A stretch of DNA of 64,000 nt. It comes from an uncultured Pelagibacteraceae bacterium (lineage in GTDB: Bacteria; Pseudomonadota; Alphaproteobacteria; Pelagibacterales; AG-422-B15). The notes below the pieces were generated by a model, which ran no database searches, had not been told where the DNA came from, and was given only the letters and a program-made list of their open reading frames with translations. The translations under genes and the position numbers were made by a program. The DNA lies in contig CACNCV010000004.1 of NCBI GenBank assembly GCA_902619105.1, forward strand, positions 1 through 64,000. The letters are read 5' to 3'. The first letter of the stretch is position 1. Each line of letters begins with the position of its first letter. Positions 1 to 8,388 of the stretch are shown here, in pieces.

Positions 1-804
1 TTTACTTTGTGTATCGTATTGGTAATCAATTGATAATCCATCATTAATTATTGTAAGTTTATAATTTTTTAGTGACTCAGGTATTGTCTTAACTGTTTCA
101 TGTAAATCAATTGTTAGAGTTTTCTGCCCTAAACTTTTTATTAAATTGGATGTTTCATCAACTACTATCATTTCACCTTTATTAATGACCGCAACTCGAT
201 CAGCTATTGCTTCTGCTTCTTCTATATAATGAGTTGTCAAAATTATTGTAACACCTTTATCTCTTAAATTCTTAATGACTTCCCACATGTCTTTTCTTAA
301 TTCGACATCAACACCAGCTGTTGGCTCATCAAGAAATAAGACTGAAGGCTCATGAGAAAGAGCCTTAGCAATCAAGACTCGTCTCTTCATTCCACCAGAA
401 AGCTCATTAATTTTGGAGTCTTTTTTATCCCACAAACTTAAATCTTTTAGTATTTTTTCAATATGTTGAGGATCACGAGGCTTACCGTACAAGCCTCTCG
501 TATAGGATACATTGTTATAAACAATTTCAAATTGTTCTAAGGTCAGCTCCTGGGGTACAAGTCCAATTTGTGACCTAGTTTTTCTATAATCTTTAATAAT
601 ATCGTAGTTACCAACCTCAACTGTCCCAATACTTGGTGTTACAATTCCACAGATAATACTAATCAAAGTTGTTTTACCTGCACCATTAGGTCCAAGAAGT
701 GCAAATATTTCATTCTGTTTGATATCTAAATTAATATTATTGAGAGCCTGAAATTCATTACTGTAAGTTTTAGATAAATTTTTTACCGAGACGACATTTT
801 GCAT
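1..804 (-). CDS. ABC-2 type transporter ATP-binding protein (3' end cut by the window)
   Basis: The reverse strand reads open from an ATG at 804 to the window edge, giving 268 codons with no stop, so the C-terminus is missing. It is a cytoplasmic ABC ATPase that would power a membrane export complex. Walker [10 protein letters not shown] lies at residues 38-46, the signature LSGGMKRR near 138 and Walker [13 protein letters not shown] near 160, followed by the H-loop TTHYIEEAE. The single ATPase domain with the SGGMKRR signature fits the CcmA/YadG/NodI group that pairs with ABC-2 permeases. The permease would be expected just beyond the left edge. Substrate is unknown. Confidence 0.9.
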   Translation of the reverse strand, partial: MQNVVSVKNLSKTYSNEFQALNNINLDIKQNEIFALLGPNGAGKTTLISIICGIVTPSIGTVEVGNYDIIKDYRKTRSQIGLVPQELTLEQFEIVYNNVSYTRGLYGKPRDPQHIEKILKDLSLWDKKDSKINELSGGMKRRVLIAKALSHEPSVLFLDEPTAGVDVELRKDMWEVIKNLRDKGVTIILTTHYIEEAEAIADRVAVINKGEMIVVDETSNLIKSLGQKTLTIDLHETVKTIPESLKNYKLTIINDGLSIDYQYDTQSK

Positions 805-909
805 CGGTCCCTTATACCAGCAAATTTTTGAAAATAAACACTTCTATCTTGTTTTGAACATATTTTTATCAAAATTGAGCCTTGCTTTTTAGCTACATTT
901 TTATCAAAC

Positions 910-1089
910 ATGAAAAAGTCGAAGATGAAACCTCAGTACATTAGAAGACAATCCTACAACGGTGAGTCGACTCTCGTGATTATTCCTTCAACCACAAAGC
1001 TTAAACTTTCTAGAACCCCTAAACTTTTATCAAGCTTTGTGATCGCGACAGGTTTTCTTGGCTTGATGTTTTTCTCCATTAGTGGCTAA
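910..1089 (+). CDS. Possible small membrane protein, 59 aa
   Basis: An ATG-initiated frame of 59 codons ends in TAA. The N-terminal 40 residues are basic (MKKSKMKPQYIRRQ at the start). The last 20 or so, from LLSSFVIATGFL onwards, are hydrophobic enough for one membrane segment, giving a positive-inside single-pass layout. There is no clear Shine-Dalgarno sequence, and I do not recognise the family. Base composition looks less AT-rich than the flanking gap, which slightly favours coding. It could also be a chance frame. No function is assigned. Confidence 0.4.
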   Translation: MKKSKMKPQYIRRQSYNGESTLVIIPSTTKLKLSRTPKLLSSFVIATGFLGLMFFSISG

Positions 1090-1127
1090 AATCCTTTCGG
1101 TGCGTTTGTACTGGTACCGAAAAGATT
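1090..1127. other. Imperfect inverted repeat (hairpin) after the small ORF
   Basis: AATCCTTTCGGT at 1090-1101 and ACCGAAAAGATT at 1116-1127 pair over 11 of 12 positions around a 14-nt loop. It begins at the end of the 59-aa frame. There is no T-run on the forward strand and only TTTT on the reverse strand, so it is at best a weak terminator or an mRNA-end stabiliser. Confidence 0.45.
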
Positions 1128-1213
1128 AAAAATTTACTTCATATCAGATAATATTTGTTGTCTCGTATTCATCTTTTATCTAGAATTTTAGAGAATAAAC
1201 AGGGGAAGAAATT

Positions 1214-2719
1214 ATGTCAGTTTTAGATCGTTTCAGTGAAATCAGTTCCAAAATTTATATGGATGGTAAATTTTATAAAAGTCAATCATCGGAATCTATT
1301 GATGTAATCGACCCAGCAACTGAAAACAAAATTGGAGAAATTCCTGAAACATCGCAATCTGAAATTGATGAAGTTGTATCTATTGCAAATAAAGCTCAAA
1401 AGGCCTGGAATCAAAAATCACCACTTGATCGAAGTCATGTTCTGCATGAGGTTGCAAACAAGATGGGTGAAATGGCTCCACTATTCGCTGAAGCACTGAC
1501 AAGAGAAATGGGAAAACCTTATAAAGAATCAATGGATGAAGTTCATTGGAGTATTCACAATATTCGTTTTTATGCAGAGATGGGCAGAGGTGAAACAGGA
1601 AAAGTTATAGGCTCTGCTGTTGAAGGACAGTTTCATTACACACTCAAACAACCTTTGGGTACATGCGTCTTAATCTTACCATTTAATTATCCAATGGTAT
1701 TACTTGCATGGGAAGCAAGTGCTGCTTTGGCTGCGGGGAATGCTGTCATCATCAAGCCTTCACAATACACATCTCTAACTACACTGTTATTTGCTGAAGC
1801 TTTCAAGGCTTTACCAGATGGATTGTTTCAAGTTGTAACAGGTGAAGCTGCAGCTGGAAAATCATTGGTTGAACATAAAGATACGCACATGGTTGCATTT
1901 ACAGGAAGCGTTCCAGTTGGGGTAAGCATTGCCTCTAAATGTGGTGAACTTATGAAAAGATCTTTAATTGAAAATTCAGGTAATGATCCTTTTATTGTTA
2001 TGCCTTCAGCTCCTATGGACATCACGGCTCGAGCTGCAGCGTTTTCTGCATATATGAATTGTGGACAAATATGCGTTTCAGCTGAAAGATTTTTTGTGCA
2101 TGAAAAAATTCATGATGAGTTTGTTGAAAAATTAATTGAAGAAACAAAAAAGATTAGAGTTGGTAATGGTCTTGATAAAGTTGATATGGGACCTATTGTT
2201 TCATCAAAAGAGAGAGACCGATACGAGAATGTTTTACACAAAGCTCTAGATGAAGGTGCAAAAGCCGTTGAGGGAGGAGGGCGACTAAGTCAGTTTAATA
2301 AAGGCTGGTTTGTTGCACCAACTGTGCTGGTTGATTGCAATGATGAAATGAGCATATTTAACAATGAAAGTTTTGGTCCAGTAGCGCCGATTTGTAAAGT
2401 ATCAAGTTTTGAAGAAGCAATGGAAAAAGCAAATAACTCTAATTATGGACTTGGCGCTAACATTTATACAAAAGATTTATCAGAGGGAATTCGTGCCTCA
2501 GAACAATTCCAGGCAGGGATGGTCTGGGTAAATGCACCTTTGCTTGATAATGATGCTGGCCCATTTGGTGGAACGAAGCTTTCTGGTATGGGTCGACAAT
2601 TAGGTGCGGAGGGATTGGAGACATTCAGAGATACCAAAACTGTGATGATCGATCCTGATTGTCAGCCACAAGATTTCTGGTGGTTTCCGTATTCTGACGA
2701 GGAAATGTATAAGAAATAA
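1214..2719 (+). CDS. Aldehyde dehydrogenase family protein (NAD(P)-dependent)
   Basis: A full-length 501-aa aldehyde dehydrogenase, oxidising an aldehyde to the acid with NAD(P) in the cytoplasm. The oxyanion Asn is N158 in PFNYP, the cofactor Lys is K181 in IIKPS, the general base is E253, and the nucleophile is C287 in NCGQICVSAER. The usual LELGG motif around the Glu reads IENSGN here, so the loop is altered although the Glu remains. The closest well-known relatives are succinate-semialdehyde-type dehydrogenases, but the substrate cannot be read from sequence. The start has GGGGAAG 7 nt upstream. A cytochrome c gene follows after 44 bp on the same strand and may be co-transcribed. Confidence 0.9.
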   Translation: MSVLDRFSEISSKIYMDGKFYKSQSSESIDVIDPATENKIGEIPETSQSEIDEVVSIANKAQKAWNQKSPLDRSHVLHEVANKMGEMAPLFAEALTREMGKPYKESMDEVHWSIHNIRFYAEMGRGETGKVIGSAVEGQFHYTLKQPLGTCVLILPFNYPMVLLAWEASAALAAGNAVIIKPSQYTSLTTLLFAEAFKALPDGLFQVVTGEAAAGKSLVEHKDTHMVAFTGSVPVGVSIASKCGELMKRSLIENSGNDPFIVMPSAPMDITARAAAFSAYMNCGQICVSAERFFVHEKIHDEFVEKLIEETKKIRVGNGLDKVDMGPIVSSKERDRYENVLHKALDEGAKAVEGGGRLSQFNKGWFVAPTVLVDCNDEMSIFNNESFGPVAPICKVSSFEEAMEKANNSNYGLGANIYTKDLSEGIRASEQFQAGMVWVNAPLLDNDAGPFGGTKLSGMGRQLGAEGLETFRDTKTVMIDPDCQPQDFWWFPYSDEEMYKK

Positions 2720-2763
2720 ATTGAAAATTTAAAAAGAATTTTTATTTAACTTAATACATTTTT

Positions 2764-3204
2764 ATGAGAACAGTTGTACTAATTATAGTTGCATTAATTA
2801 TTGCTTTTTTTCTATATCAGGCCTTTAGTAATCAAACGATAGAAGAAGAAGTTGCTCAAGCTCAAAAGCCAATTCATCCTGAAACTATAGTCGCTTATCA
2901 AAATAATTGTGCTTCTTGTCACGGGGTTAATTTACAGGGTCAAGAAGGTTGGCAAAATACTCTAGATGAAGATGGACATCGGCTAGCACCACCATTAAAT
3001 GGTACTGGTCACACGTGGCACCATTCACCAGAATATTTATTTCAAGTTATTAAATATGGCTTTCCAAGTTTCGATCCAAATTATGAGGGAAAGATGCTTG
3101 GCAATGATAGTTTAAGTGAAGATGAGGTTTGGCAGCTGATTACTTACATCAGACAAGAATGGCCAGTACAAATACAAGATGTCTATAACAGTAGATATGA
3201 GTAA
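2764..3204 (+). CDS. Membrane-anchored class I cytochrome c
   Basis: This 146-aa protein has an uncleaved-looking N-terminal membrane helix (residues 2-20) followed by a periplasmic monohaem cytochrome c domain. The haem site is C49-A-S-C52-H53, and M111 in GKMLGN is the likely second axial ligand. The C-terminal helix DEVWQLITYIRQEWP is typical of the fold. It would pass electrons in the periplasm. It lies 44 bp downstream of the aldehyde dehydrogenase, which suggests, but does not prove, an oxidation module. The partner oxidase or dehydrogenase is not visible here. It ends 6 bp before the convergent DUF3299 gene, with no terminator between them. Confidence 0.85.
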   Translation: MRTVVLIIVALIIAFFLYQAFSNQTIEEEVAQAQKPIHPETIVAYQNNCASCHGVNLQGQEGWQNTLDEDGHRLAPPLNGTGHTWHHSPEYLFQVIKYGFPSFDPNYEGKMLGNDSLSEDEVWQLITYIRQEWPVQIQDVYNSRYE

Positions 3205-3210
3205 ACGCTG

Positions 3211-3672
3211 TTACCAGTCAAAAAACCCATGAACACCAGTTTCTCCACGGTAATATTCAATATTACTTGCAGCCATCTCATAGCCGACAACTGCAAGGTC
3301 CTCGATATTTTGGGTTTCTATTTTCATTTTTCCAGTAACATAAACAGGTTCCCACCACGCTAAACCTTCCCATGGGTTTTCTGCTTCAACATAAACCAGT
3401 TGATTAGGTGCTGGAGGTGGAACATGAATGCATGCTCCAATATATGGAACCAACAGAAAGCTATTCACTCCCCGTCCAAATGTATCTAAAGGAAGAACAT
3501 ATCCTGGTATTTTAACTTCTTTATCAACCAAGCTTTTGTTGAATTTTACTTCTCCGGGACTAAAGACTGAAGTCCATGGAATCAAATCATCCCAGTCTAT
3601 TTCTTTGGGAACAGCATATGCGGCGGTTGTGATAAATAATAAAAGCAATATTAAATATTTTAATTTACTCAT
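3211..3672 (-). CDS. DUF3299 protein, last gene of the Zrg-like zinc operon
   Basis: A 153-aa exported protein: signal peptide at residues 1-20 (ending around AYA), then a DUF3299 domain recognised from EIDWDDLIP, GYVLPLD and the block FLLVPYIGACIHVPPPAPNQ. The Cys/His in that block are candidates for metal binding. Its ATG overlaps the stop of the permease gene by one base (TGATG), so it is translationally coupled. Its operon starts at a Zur box, which points to a periplasmic role in zinc handling. The order DUF2796, ATPase, permease, DUF3299 recalls the ZrgABCDE zinc uptake system of Vibrio cholerae. The biochemical role is not known to me. Confidence 0.82.
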   Translation of the reverse strand: MSKLKYLILLLLFITTAAYAVPKEIDWDDLIPWTSVFSPGEVKFNKSLVDKEVKIPGYVLPLDTFGRGVNSFLLVPYIGACIHVPPPAPNQLVYVEAENPWEGLAWWEPVYVTGKMKIETQNIEDLAVVGYEMAASNIEYYRGETGVHGFFDW

Positions 3673-4922
3673 CAGATTTTGATTGTCATTCCATCATTTA
3701 TTGAAAACCAGTACGCCCTAATTGCAGGCAATAAGCTGACTAGTATAGATGCAAAAATAAATGTCATAAAAACATACATATCTCGTAAAGATAACATTTC
3801 AACATTCACCAAAATACCATAATTATAATCGATCCAAGGTTGTAAGATAGATAATGAGAAGAATAATAAAATAACACTTAACAATATACTAAGCACTGAA
3901 ATAAAAATTGCCTCAAGCATCAAGAGCCCAACAACAGTTCTAGGTGATGCTCCCATGGCCCTCCAAATTGCCATTTCTCGTCTTCTTTCACTTAAACTTG
4001 AAAACATGATAGCTGTCATGCCAATCAATGTTGTAAATATGACAACAATTGATATCCCCAACAATAAATTTTCAACCACACCAACAACACGCCAGAGTTC
4101 CTGCAGCGCTGCACCAGGTAGAATCGCTGTCATTGCTTCTTCAGGGTACTCATTAATCCATCGTTGAAGATTAAAGATTGTTAATTTTGATTTCACTCCA
4201 ATGAGAGCGGCGGTAATATTTTCAGGAGTAAGATCCATTTTTCGGATTTCTTCAATGGGCGTTTCTTGCCCAGGAATTTTTGCTCCAGTAGACCAATCAA
4301 CATGTATTGCTTCAATTGCGGCCAAACTCACAATCACAGTATTGTCTACTGGCGTACCCGTTTTTTCTAATATTCCAGAAACTCTGAATGGTTGATCGTC
4401 ATGCTCTGAAAATGATTGAAGGCCATGTGCTACGATTAGTGGCGTGTCTATGGCATATCCTAGTTTTTCAGCTACTCCAGCACCCAACACTACGTCATAA
4501 AGATCTTCAAATAAGTATCCTTTATCAATATTAATTGATTGACCACCTCTATACTTATAACGAGCAAAGAAGTCTTTATTTGTTCCCATAACCCGAAAAC
4601 CTTTATGGCTGTCTCCAAGTGAAATTGGTACTGCCCAATCAACTTCTTCTTTGTTCACAACATCCAAGTAGCTTTCCCAGGTGATGTTATTGGTAGCATT
4701 GCCAATCCTAAATACAGAGTAGAGCATCAACTGAACTGAGCTTGCTCTTGCACCAATAATTAAGTCTGTTTGAGAAATTGTATCTGTAAAACTTGTGTAT
4801 GCAGATGTTCTTAATTTTTCTACACTCATATAAAGCATCAGAGAAAAAGAAATTGCAATAACGGTCATGCCTACAGTTACTAATCTTGCGTAGAGAGAGC
4901 TCAATGAAAGTTTTAACAACAT
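3672..4922 (-). CDS. FtsX/LolE-type ABC permease of the Zrg-like zinc operon
   Basis: This 416-aa inner-membrane protein has MacB/LolCDE topology: one N-terminal helix (about residues 10-30), a periplasmic domain of about 240 residues, then three C-terminal helices (around 280-310, 330-360 and 385-405). The cytoplasmic loop ERRREMAIWRAMGASPRTV is the usual coupling segment of FtsX-domain permeases. Such type VII systems transmit force to the periplasm rather than forming a classical import channel. It starts 2 bp after the ATPase stop and overlaps the DUF3299 gene by one base. The zinc role is inferred from the operon and its Zur box. Alternative: a lipoprotein-release permease. Confidence 0.85.
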   Translation of the reverse strand: MLLKLSLSSLYARLVTVGMTVIAISFSLMLYMSVEKLRTSAYTSFTDTISQTDLIIGARASSVQLMLYSVFRIGNATNNITWESYLDVVNKEEVDWAVPISLGDSHKGFRVMGTNKDFFARYKYRGGQSINIDKGYLFEDLYDVVLGAGVAEKLGYAIDTPLIVAHGLQSFSEHDDQPFRVSGILEKTGTPVDNTVIVSLAAIEAIHVDWSTGAKIPGQETPIEEIRKMDLTPENITAALIGVKSKLTIFNLQRWINEYPEEAMTAILPGAALQELWRVVGVVENLLLGISIVVIFTTLIGMTAIMFSSLSERRREMAIWRAMGASPRTVVGLLMLEAIFISVLSILLSVILLFFSLSILQPWIDYNYGILVNVEMLSLRDMYVFMTFIFASILVSLLPAIRAYWFSINDGMTIKI

Positions 4923-4924
4923 AT

Positions 4925-5611
4925 CTAATCTTCTCGGGTTAACACTTCATTGATATCTATTAATCGATCAAATCGTTCAGCAAGCGATCTATCATGAGAT
5001 ACCATAAGTAAAGTTGATTTGTTATTCGAAATCTGTTCAAACATGAGGTCTAAAAAAATTTGTTGTGCATCTGTATCTAGCGAAGATGTGGGTTCATCTG
5101 CAATAACTAAGGAAGGATTGCCTATCAATGCTCTTGCCACGGCTACTCTTTGTTGCTGCCCAACGCTAAGACTACTAGCTTTATATTGATTAATATCATC
5201 AGGTAATCTCAATTGTTTGCAAAGATTTAAGGCCGACTCTCTTTGATTAGTTACATTAGCAGATCTTACTTTTGAGAAATAAAGAGGCAGAACAATATTA
5301 TCTATAACATTTGCATATGGGAGCAGATTAAATTGCTGAAAAATAATACCTATATTATCTGCTCGATGCTCATCTTTAGTTTTAGAAGAAAGCTTATTTA
5401 TCGTACTTCCATTAATTGATATGCTTCCACTTAAAGGATTTAAAAATCCACAAATTAATGAAAGAAGAGTTGTCTTGCCTGAGCCACTCTCTCCCAATAA
5501 AAGAACCTTTTCACCTTTATTGATCTCGAAATTGGGGACAAATATTTTAAAGCTACTTTTTTTTGACCAATGAAATCTTACAGAGTCAATTTTAATAATA
5601 TTTTCATCCAA
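4925..5611 (-). CDS. LolD/MacB-type ABC ATPase of the Zrg-like zinc operon
   Basis: A 228-aa ABC ATPase with Walker A GESGSGKTT near residue 36, signature LSVGQQQR (usually LSGGQ, with the first Gly replaced by Val), Walker B LVIADEPTSSLD and H-loop MVSHD. It fits the LolD/MacB group that serves FtsX-type permeases, and its permease gene follows after 2 bp. The only in-frame start is TTG directly abutting the TAA of the upstream zrgA-like gene, so translation probably depends on coupling. It should energise the periplasmic zinc function of this operon. Confidence 0.85.
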   Translation of the reverse strand: MDENIIKIDSVRFHWSKKSSFKIFVPNFEINKGEKVLLLGESGSGKTTLLSLICGFLNPLSGSISINGSTINKLSSKTKDEHRADNIGIIFQQFNLLPYANVIDNIVLPLYFSKVRSANVTNQRESALNLCKQLRLPDDINQYKASSLSVGQQQRVAVARALIGNPSLVIADEPTSSLDTDAQQIFLDLMFEQISNNKSTLLMVSHDRSLAERFDRLIDINEVLTRED

Positions 5612-6277
5612 TTAGATTTTTCCTTTTAAGTCTATGAAAGGCTTATCTCCTTCCACTTCAAAACTCGTGGATCCAACTTCAGATACAAATTGTATTTCAA
5701 GCTCTCCAGAGTTAGGAAAAGTAGTAAAATATGGAAAGTCTATTCTGTCAATTTCTTTTACATTACCGCATGTAAATGAATAGTGAGCAACAAACTCATT
5801 ATGAGCTTCTTCTTCATGCTCATCATGATCATGCTCATCTTCGTGCTCATGCTCATCTTCGTGCTCATGCTCATCTTCATGATCATGTTCATCTTCATGA
5901 TCACGCTCATCTTCATGATCACGCTCATCTTCATGATCATGCTCATCTTCATGCTCATCTCCCTGATTTATGTCAATTTCAGCATCGACTAAATTACAAT
6001 TTCCACTGCTAGATAAAGTAAAGATGTTTTCAAAATCTTGAAATTTGGAAAGAGCTGTATTTACCAATGCTATATCACTATCACTTTTTGCTTCATACTC
6101 GAACCCAACAATATCTGCGCCAGGTATCATAAACTCTAGATTTATGGCACTGCCTTCTACAGCAATATTTAACTCACCGACCCCATGTTCATGCTTGTCA
6201 ACTTGCCTTGTTTCTTCTGCGGCTGCAACTGACATCATCGCAGACATTAATAGTGAATAGTAGATACTTTTTTTCAT
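5612..6277 (-). CDS. zrgA: ZrgA-like DUF2796 periplasmic zinc protein
   Basis: A 221-aa exported protein: signal peptide at residues 1-20 (cleavage near AAAEE), an N-terminal DUF2796 half recognised from HEHGVGELNIAVEG and LEFMIPGADIVGFE, an acidic His-rich tract of about 50 residues (106-157), and a beta-rich C-terminal half with CGNVKEIDRIDFPYF. This is the family called ZrgA in the V. cholerae zinc uptake system. The His/Asp/Glu tract would bind or buffer Zn(II) in the periplasm. It is the first gene of a four-gene operon, with AGGAG before the start and a Zur box 58 bp upstream, so zinc limitation should induce it. Confidence 0.87.
   Translation of the reverse strand: MKKSIYYSLLMSAMMSVAAAEETRQVDKHEHGVGELNIAVEGSAINLEFMIPGADIVGFEYEAKSDSDIALVNTALSKFQDFENIFTLSSSGNCNLVDAEIDINQGDEHEDEHDHEDERDHEDERDHEDEHDHEDEHEHEDEHEHEDEHDHDEHEEEAHNEFVAHYSFTCGNVKEIDRIDFPYFTTFPNSGELEIQFVSEVGSTSFEVEGDKPFIDLKGKI
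5808..5960 (-). repeat. In-gene tandem repeat coding the His/Asp/Glu tract of ZrgA
   Basis: About 150 bp of imperfect 18-nt units encode a repeated DEHDHE pattern. The units differ mainly at silent positions and at His/Arg or His/Glu switches, so the tract can probably change length by slippage. It explains the long open frames on the opposite strand, which are not genes. Confidence 0.85.
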
Positions 6278-6334
6278 TTTATCTCCTGAGAATTTTTTAA
6301 AAATCTTATTGAAAAAATATTTAGGTGTCTAGAA

Positions 6335-6380
6335 AAATGTTATTTTATAACATTTATATTTTAATGCTTCGTATTTTCAA
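6335..6380 (-). promoter_or_regulatory. Zur box and promoter of the zrgA operon
   Basis: Positions 6335-6355 form a perfect palindrome: arms AAATGTTAT and ATAACATTT around TTT. This closely matches the core of the E. coli Zur consensus (GAAATGTTATA-N-TATAACATTTC). On the reverse strand a promoter TTGAAA (6375-6380), 16-bp spacer, TATAAA (6353-6358) overlaps the box, so bound Zur-Zn would block RNA polymerase. The site lies between the stop of zur and zrgA. Confidence 0.85.
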
Positions 6381-6783
6381 TTTGTTTATTTTTACAAGAT
6401 TTACAAGTTCCAAAAAACTCTAAATTATATCCATCAAATACTGTTCCATCTTTATCTCTAAAATCTTTTAAATTTTTAAATAGTTTTGGATCATTGATTT
6501 CAGAGACAATTTCACAAGAATTACAAATAGAAAAAACAGTTTTATGGGGTGTGTCACAGTTTGAAATTTTACAAGCAACAAATGAATTTTGACTCTCAAC
6601 TCGATGAATTTTTCCAATTTCAATTAATTTGTCTAATGCTCTGTAAACTTGGGGAGGTGCATTAATTCCTTTTTTTTGAACATTAGATAAGATTGAATAT
6701 GCTTTAACAGGCTTTTTATTCTTCTGAATGAAGTCCAAAACAATTTTTTGATTTTTTGATAATGATTTACTCTTCTTATCCAT
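6361..6783 (-). CDS. zur: Zinc uptake regulator Zur (Fur family)
   Basis: A 140-aa Fur-family repressor: winged helix at about residues 1-75 (LSKNQKIVLDFIQ and the recognition stretch PPQVYRALDKLIEIGKIHRV), then the dimer/metal domain. Paired Cys motifs CNSC and CKSC form the structural zinc site, and C-x4-C-x3-H in the hinge fits a sensory zinc site. It is called Zur rather than Fur because it overlaps znuB by 8 bp and both nearby control regions carry Zur-type palindromes. It should repress znuA, znuCB-zur (autoregulation) and zrgA when zinc is sufficient. Confidence 0.93.
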   Translation of the reverse strand: MDKKSKSLSKNQKIVLDFIQKNKKPVKAYSILSNVQKKGINAPPQVYRALDKLIEIGKIHRVESQNSFVACKISNCDTPHKTVFSICNSCEIVSEINDPKLFKNLKDFRDKDGTVFDGYNLEFFGTCKSCKNKQIENTKH

Positions 6784-7573
6784 AGTTTCTTTTTTTGATT
6801 CCTATTAATGATAAGATAAATAAAATTAGCGCAACTACAACTATTGTTGGTCCCGAAGATGTGTTAATTTCAAATGAAGTATATAATCCAATAAACACTG
6901 ATAAAAGACCGCCAATAATTGATAAAATAACCATCTGTTTTGGATTATTAGATAAATTACGAGCCATTGTTGTAGGGATAATCAGCATTCCAGTAATTAG
7001 TAATAATCCAACCATTTTTATTGAAATCGCTATAAGTGCGGCTAGCAAAATCGTGAAAATTGCATTTACTCTCTCCGGATGCATGCCCTCGGCTTCAGCG
7101 AGCTCATAATTTACTGTTGAGGCAAACAACGGTTTCCAAATAAACCATAAAACTAAAAGAATAATGGCTCCACCAATCCAAATAGCAAGCAAGTCATTTA
7201 CATTTACTGAGAGTATATCTCCAAATAGAACTCCCATAATATCGAATCGAATAAAAGATAAAAATCCCAGTATTACCAATCCCACTGCTAATGAGGAATG
7301 AGATAACAAACCTAACAGAGCATCGCTTGGTAAGTTAGTCGTTTTCTGTAATCTTAATAACAGAAGAGCAATCATGGATGATACAGTAAAAATTGTAAGT
7401 GATATGTTTAGATCAAATGCAACAGACAACAAAACACCCAGTAGAGCTGAATGAGCTAACGTGTCACCAAAAAAAGATAAACGTCGCCACACAACAAAGC
7501 ATCCTAGTGGACCAGTAACAAGAGCAATTCCAATTCCTGCTATTAAAGCTCTGAATAAGAAATCATCAAACAT
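6776..7573 (-). CDS. znuB: Zinc ABC transporter permease ZnuB
   Basis: A 265-aa inner-membrane permease of the ABC-3 (ZnuB/TroC) family with about eight hydrophobic segments. The opening AGIGIALVTGPLGCFVVWRRLSFFGD and the helix pair holding EAEGMHPERVN and GLLLITGMLIIPTTMARN are family landmarks. It forms the channel for zinc delivered by ZnuA. The gene overlaps znuC by 8 bp and zur by 8 bp, so the three genes are translationally coupled in one transcript. Confidence 0.94.
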   Translation of the reverse strand: MFDDFLFRALIAGIGIALVTGPLGCFVVWRRLSFFGDTLAHSALLGVLLSVAFDLNISLTIFTVSSMIALLLLRLQKTTNLPSDALLGLLSHSSLAVGLVILGFLSFIRFDIMGVLFGDILSVNVNDLLAIWIGGAIILLVLWFIWKPLFASTVNYELAEAEGMHPERVNAIFTILLAALIAISIKMVGLLLITGMLIIPTTMARNLSNNPKQMVILSIIGGLLSVFIGLYTSFEINTSSGPTIVVVALILFILSLIGIKKRNYG

Positions 7574-8318
7574 TATTTTTTACTATGTCTCCATCAGCAG
7601 TGTGTACATGGTCGTGGTCATGTTCATATATTGATAATAGTTGTGATGATTTGTCACCAAATAATTCTTTGTAGTGTTTATCACGCGCCACATCTACAGG
7701 TGTCCCTGAGCAGCAAACATGACCATTTAGACAAACAACATAATCAGTAGCCGACATAACTACATGTAAATCATGAGAAATCAGAAGAATACCACAATTC
7801 AATGTTTCAGATATCTTCTTAATGAGTCCATACAAGGCAACTTCACCAGCAAAATCAACTCCCTGCACTGGTTCATCTAACACTAAGAGTTCAGGTTTTT
7901 TTGCAATAGCTCTAGCAAGTAGTACTCTTTGGAATTCACCCCCAGATAGGTCTCTGAGATTTCTCGATATTAAATGATCAACACCAGTTAAATTCAAAGC
8001 ATCATTTATCTCTTGAGGTTTTAAATCTTCTGTTAAAACCATAAAATCCAAAACCCTAATGGGTAAAGTCCAATCTATTGATACTTTCTGGGGGACATAT
8101 GAGATCTTTTTAGTGAACGTCTGAACATTTCCCTCAATTTTTTTATGAAGACCAAGGACAATTTTTGCTGTTGTTGATTTTCCTGAGCCGTTGGGACCAA
8201 TAATTGTAACTATTTTACCCCTATGAATTTCTAAATTAACATCCTTTACAAGCCATTTGCCGCTCTTCTGAATCCCTGCGTTAGTGATTTTTACAAGGAC
8301 GTTTGGATTATTGGTCAT
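7566..8318 (-). CDS. znuC: Zinc ABC transporter ATPase ZnuC
   Basis: A 250-aa ABC ATPase: Walker A GPNGSGKST near residue 41, signature LSGGEFQR, Walker B LLVLDEPVQGVD and H-loop LLISHDLHVV. The VPQKVSIDWTLPIRV block is typical of ZnuC/MntB ATPases. The C-terminus holds a His-rich YEHDHDHVHTADGD segment that may sense or bind zinc in the cytoplasm. It is the first gene of znuC-znuB-zur and diverges from znuA across a 70-bp region with one Zur box. Confidence 0.94.
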   Translation of the reverse strand: MTNNPNVLVKITNAGIQKSGKWLVKDVNLEIHRGKIVTIIGPNGSGKSTTAKIVLGLHKKIEGNVQTFTKKISYVPQKVSIDWTLPIRVLDFMVLTEDLKPQEINDALNLTGVDHLISRNLRDLSGGEFQRVLLARAIAKKPELLVLDEPVQGVDFAGEVALYGLIKKISETLNCGILLISHDLHVVMSATDYVVCLNGHVCCSGTPVDVARDKHYKELFGDKSSQLLSIYEHDHDHVHTADGDIVKNNV

Positions 8319-8325
8319 TAAAAAC

Positions 8326-8355
8326 TTGCTATTAAAAATTTGTTATATTATAACA
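8326..8355. promoter_or_regulatory. Zur box in the divergent znuA/znuC control region
   Basis: TGTTATATTATAACA at 8341-8355 is a perfect 15-bp palindrome and equals the core of the E. coli Zur consensus. On the forward strand TTGCTA (8326-8331), a 17-bp spacer and TATAAC (8349-8354) form a znuA promoter whose -10 lies inside the box. On the reverse strand a TATAAT also falls inside it. One bound Zur dimer would therefore silence both directions. Confidence 0.87.
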
Positions 8356-8388
8356 CTATACTCAATTATTAATGAAAGCAATTATACT

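Larger units (their letters stand above)
805..1213. other. Intergenic region between ABC ATPase and aldehyde dehydrogenase
   Basis: This is the only gap above 300 bp without an assured gene. It holds a candidate 59-aa ORF (910-1089), an imperfect inverted repeat (1090-1127), and an imperfect direct repeat around TTTTTATCAAA (near 861-872 and 897-908) just before the small ORF. The last 15 bases carry a good ribosome binding site (GGGGAAG) for the aldehyde dehydrogenase. I see no tRNA, riboswitch or Zur-type site in it. Confidence 0.6.

Noticed and set aside
5758-6012. Open frames on both strands and other frames across the His-rich tract of ZrgA
   Set aside because: They come from the tandem repeat, have low-complexity products (Met/Ile/Phe or His/Leu runs) and lack ribosome binding sites.
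8284-8388. ZnuA starting at 8284
   Set aside because: This would put the start inside znuC and run through the promoter and Zur box; 8389 starts a proper signal peptide.
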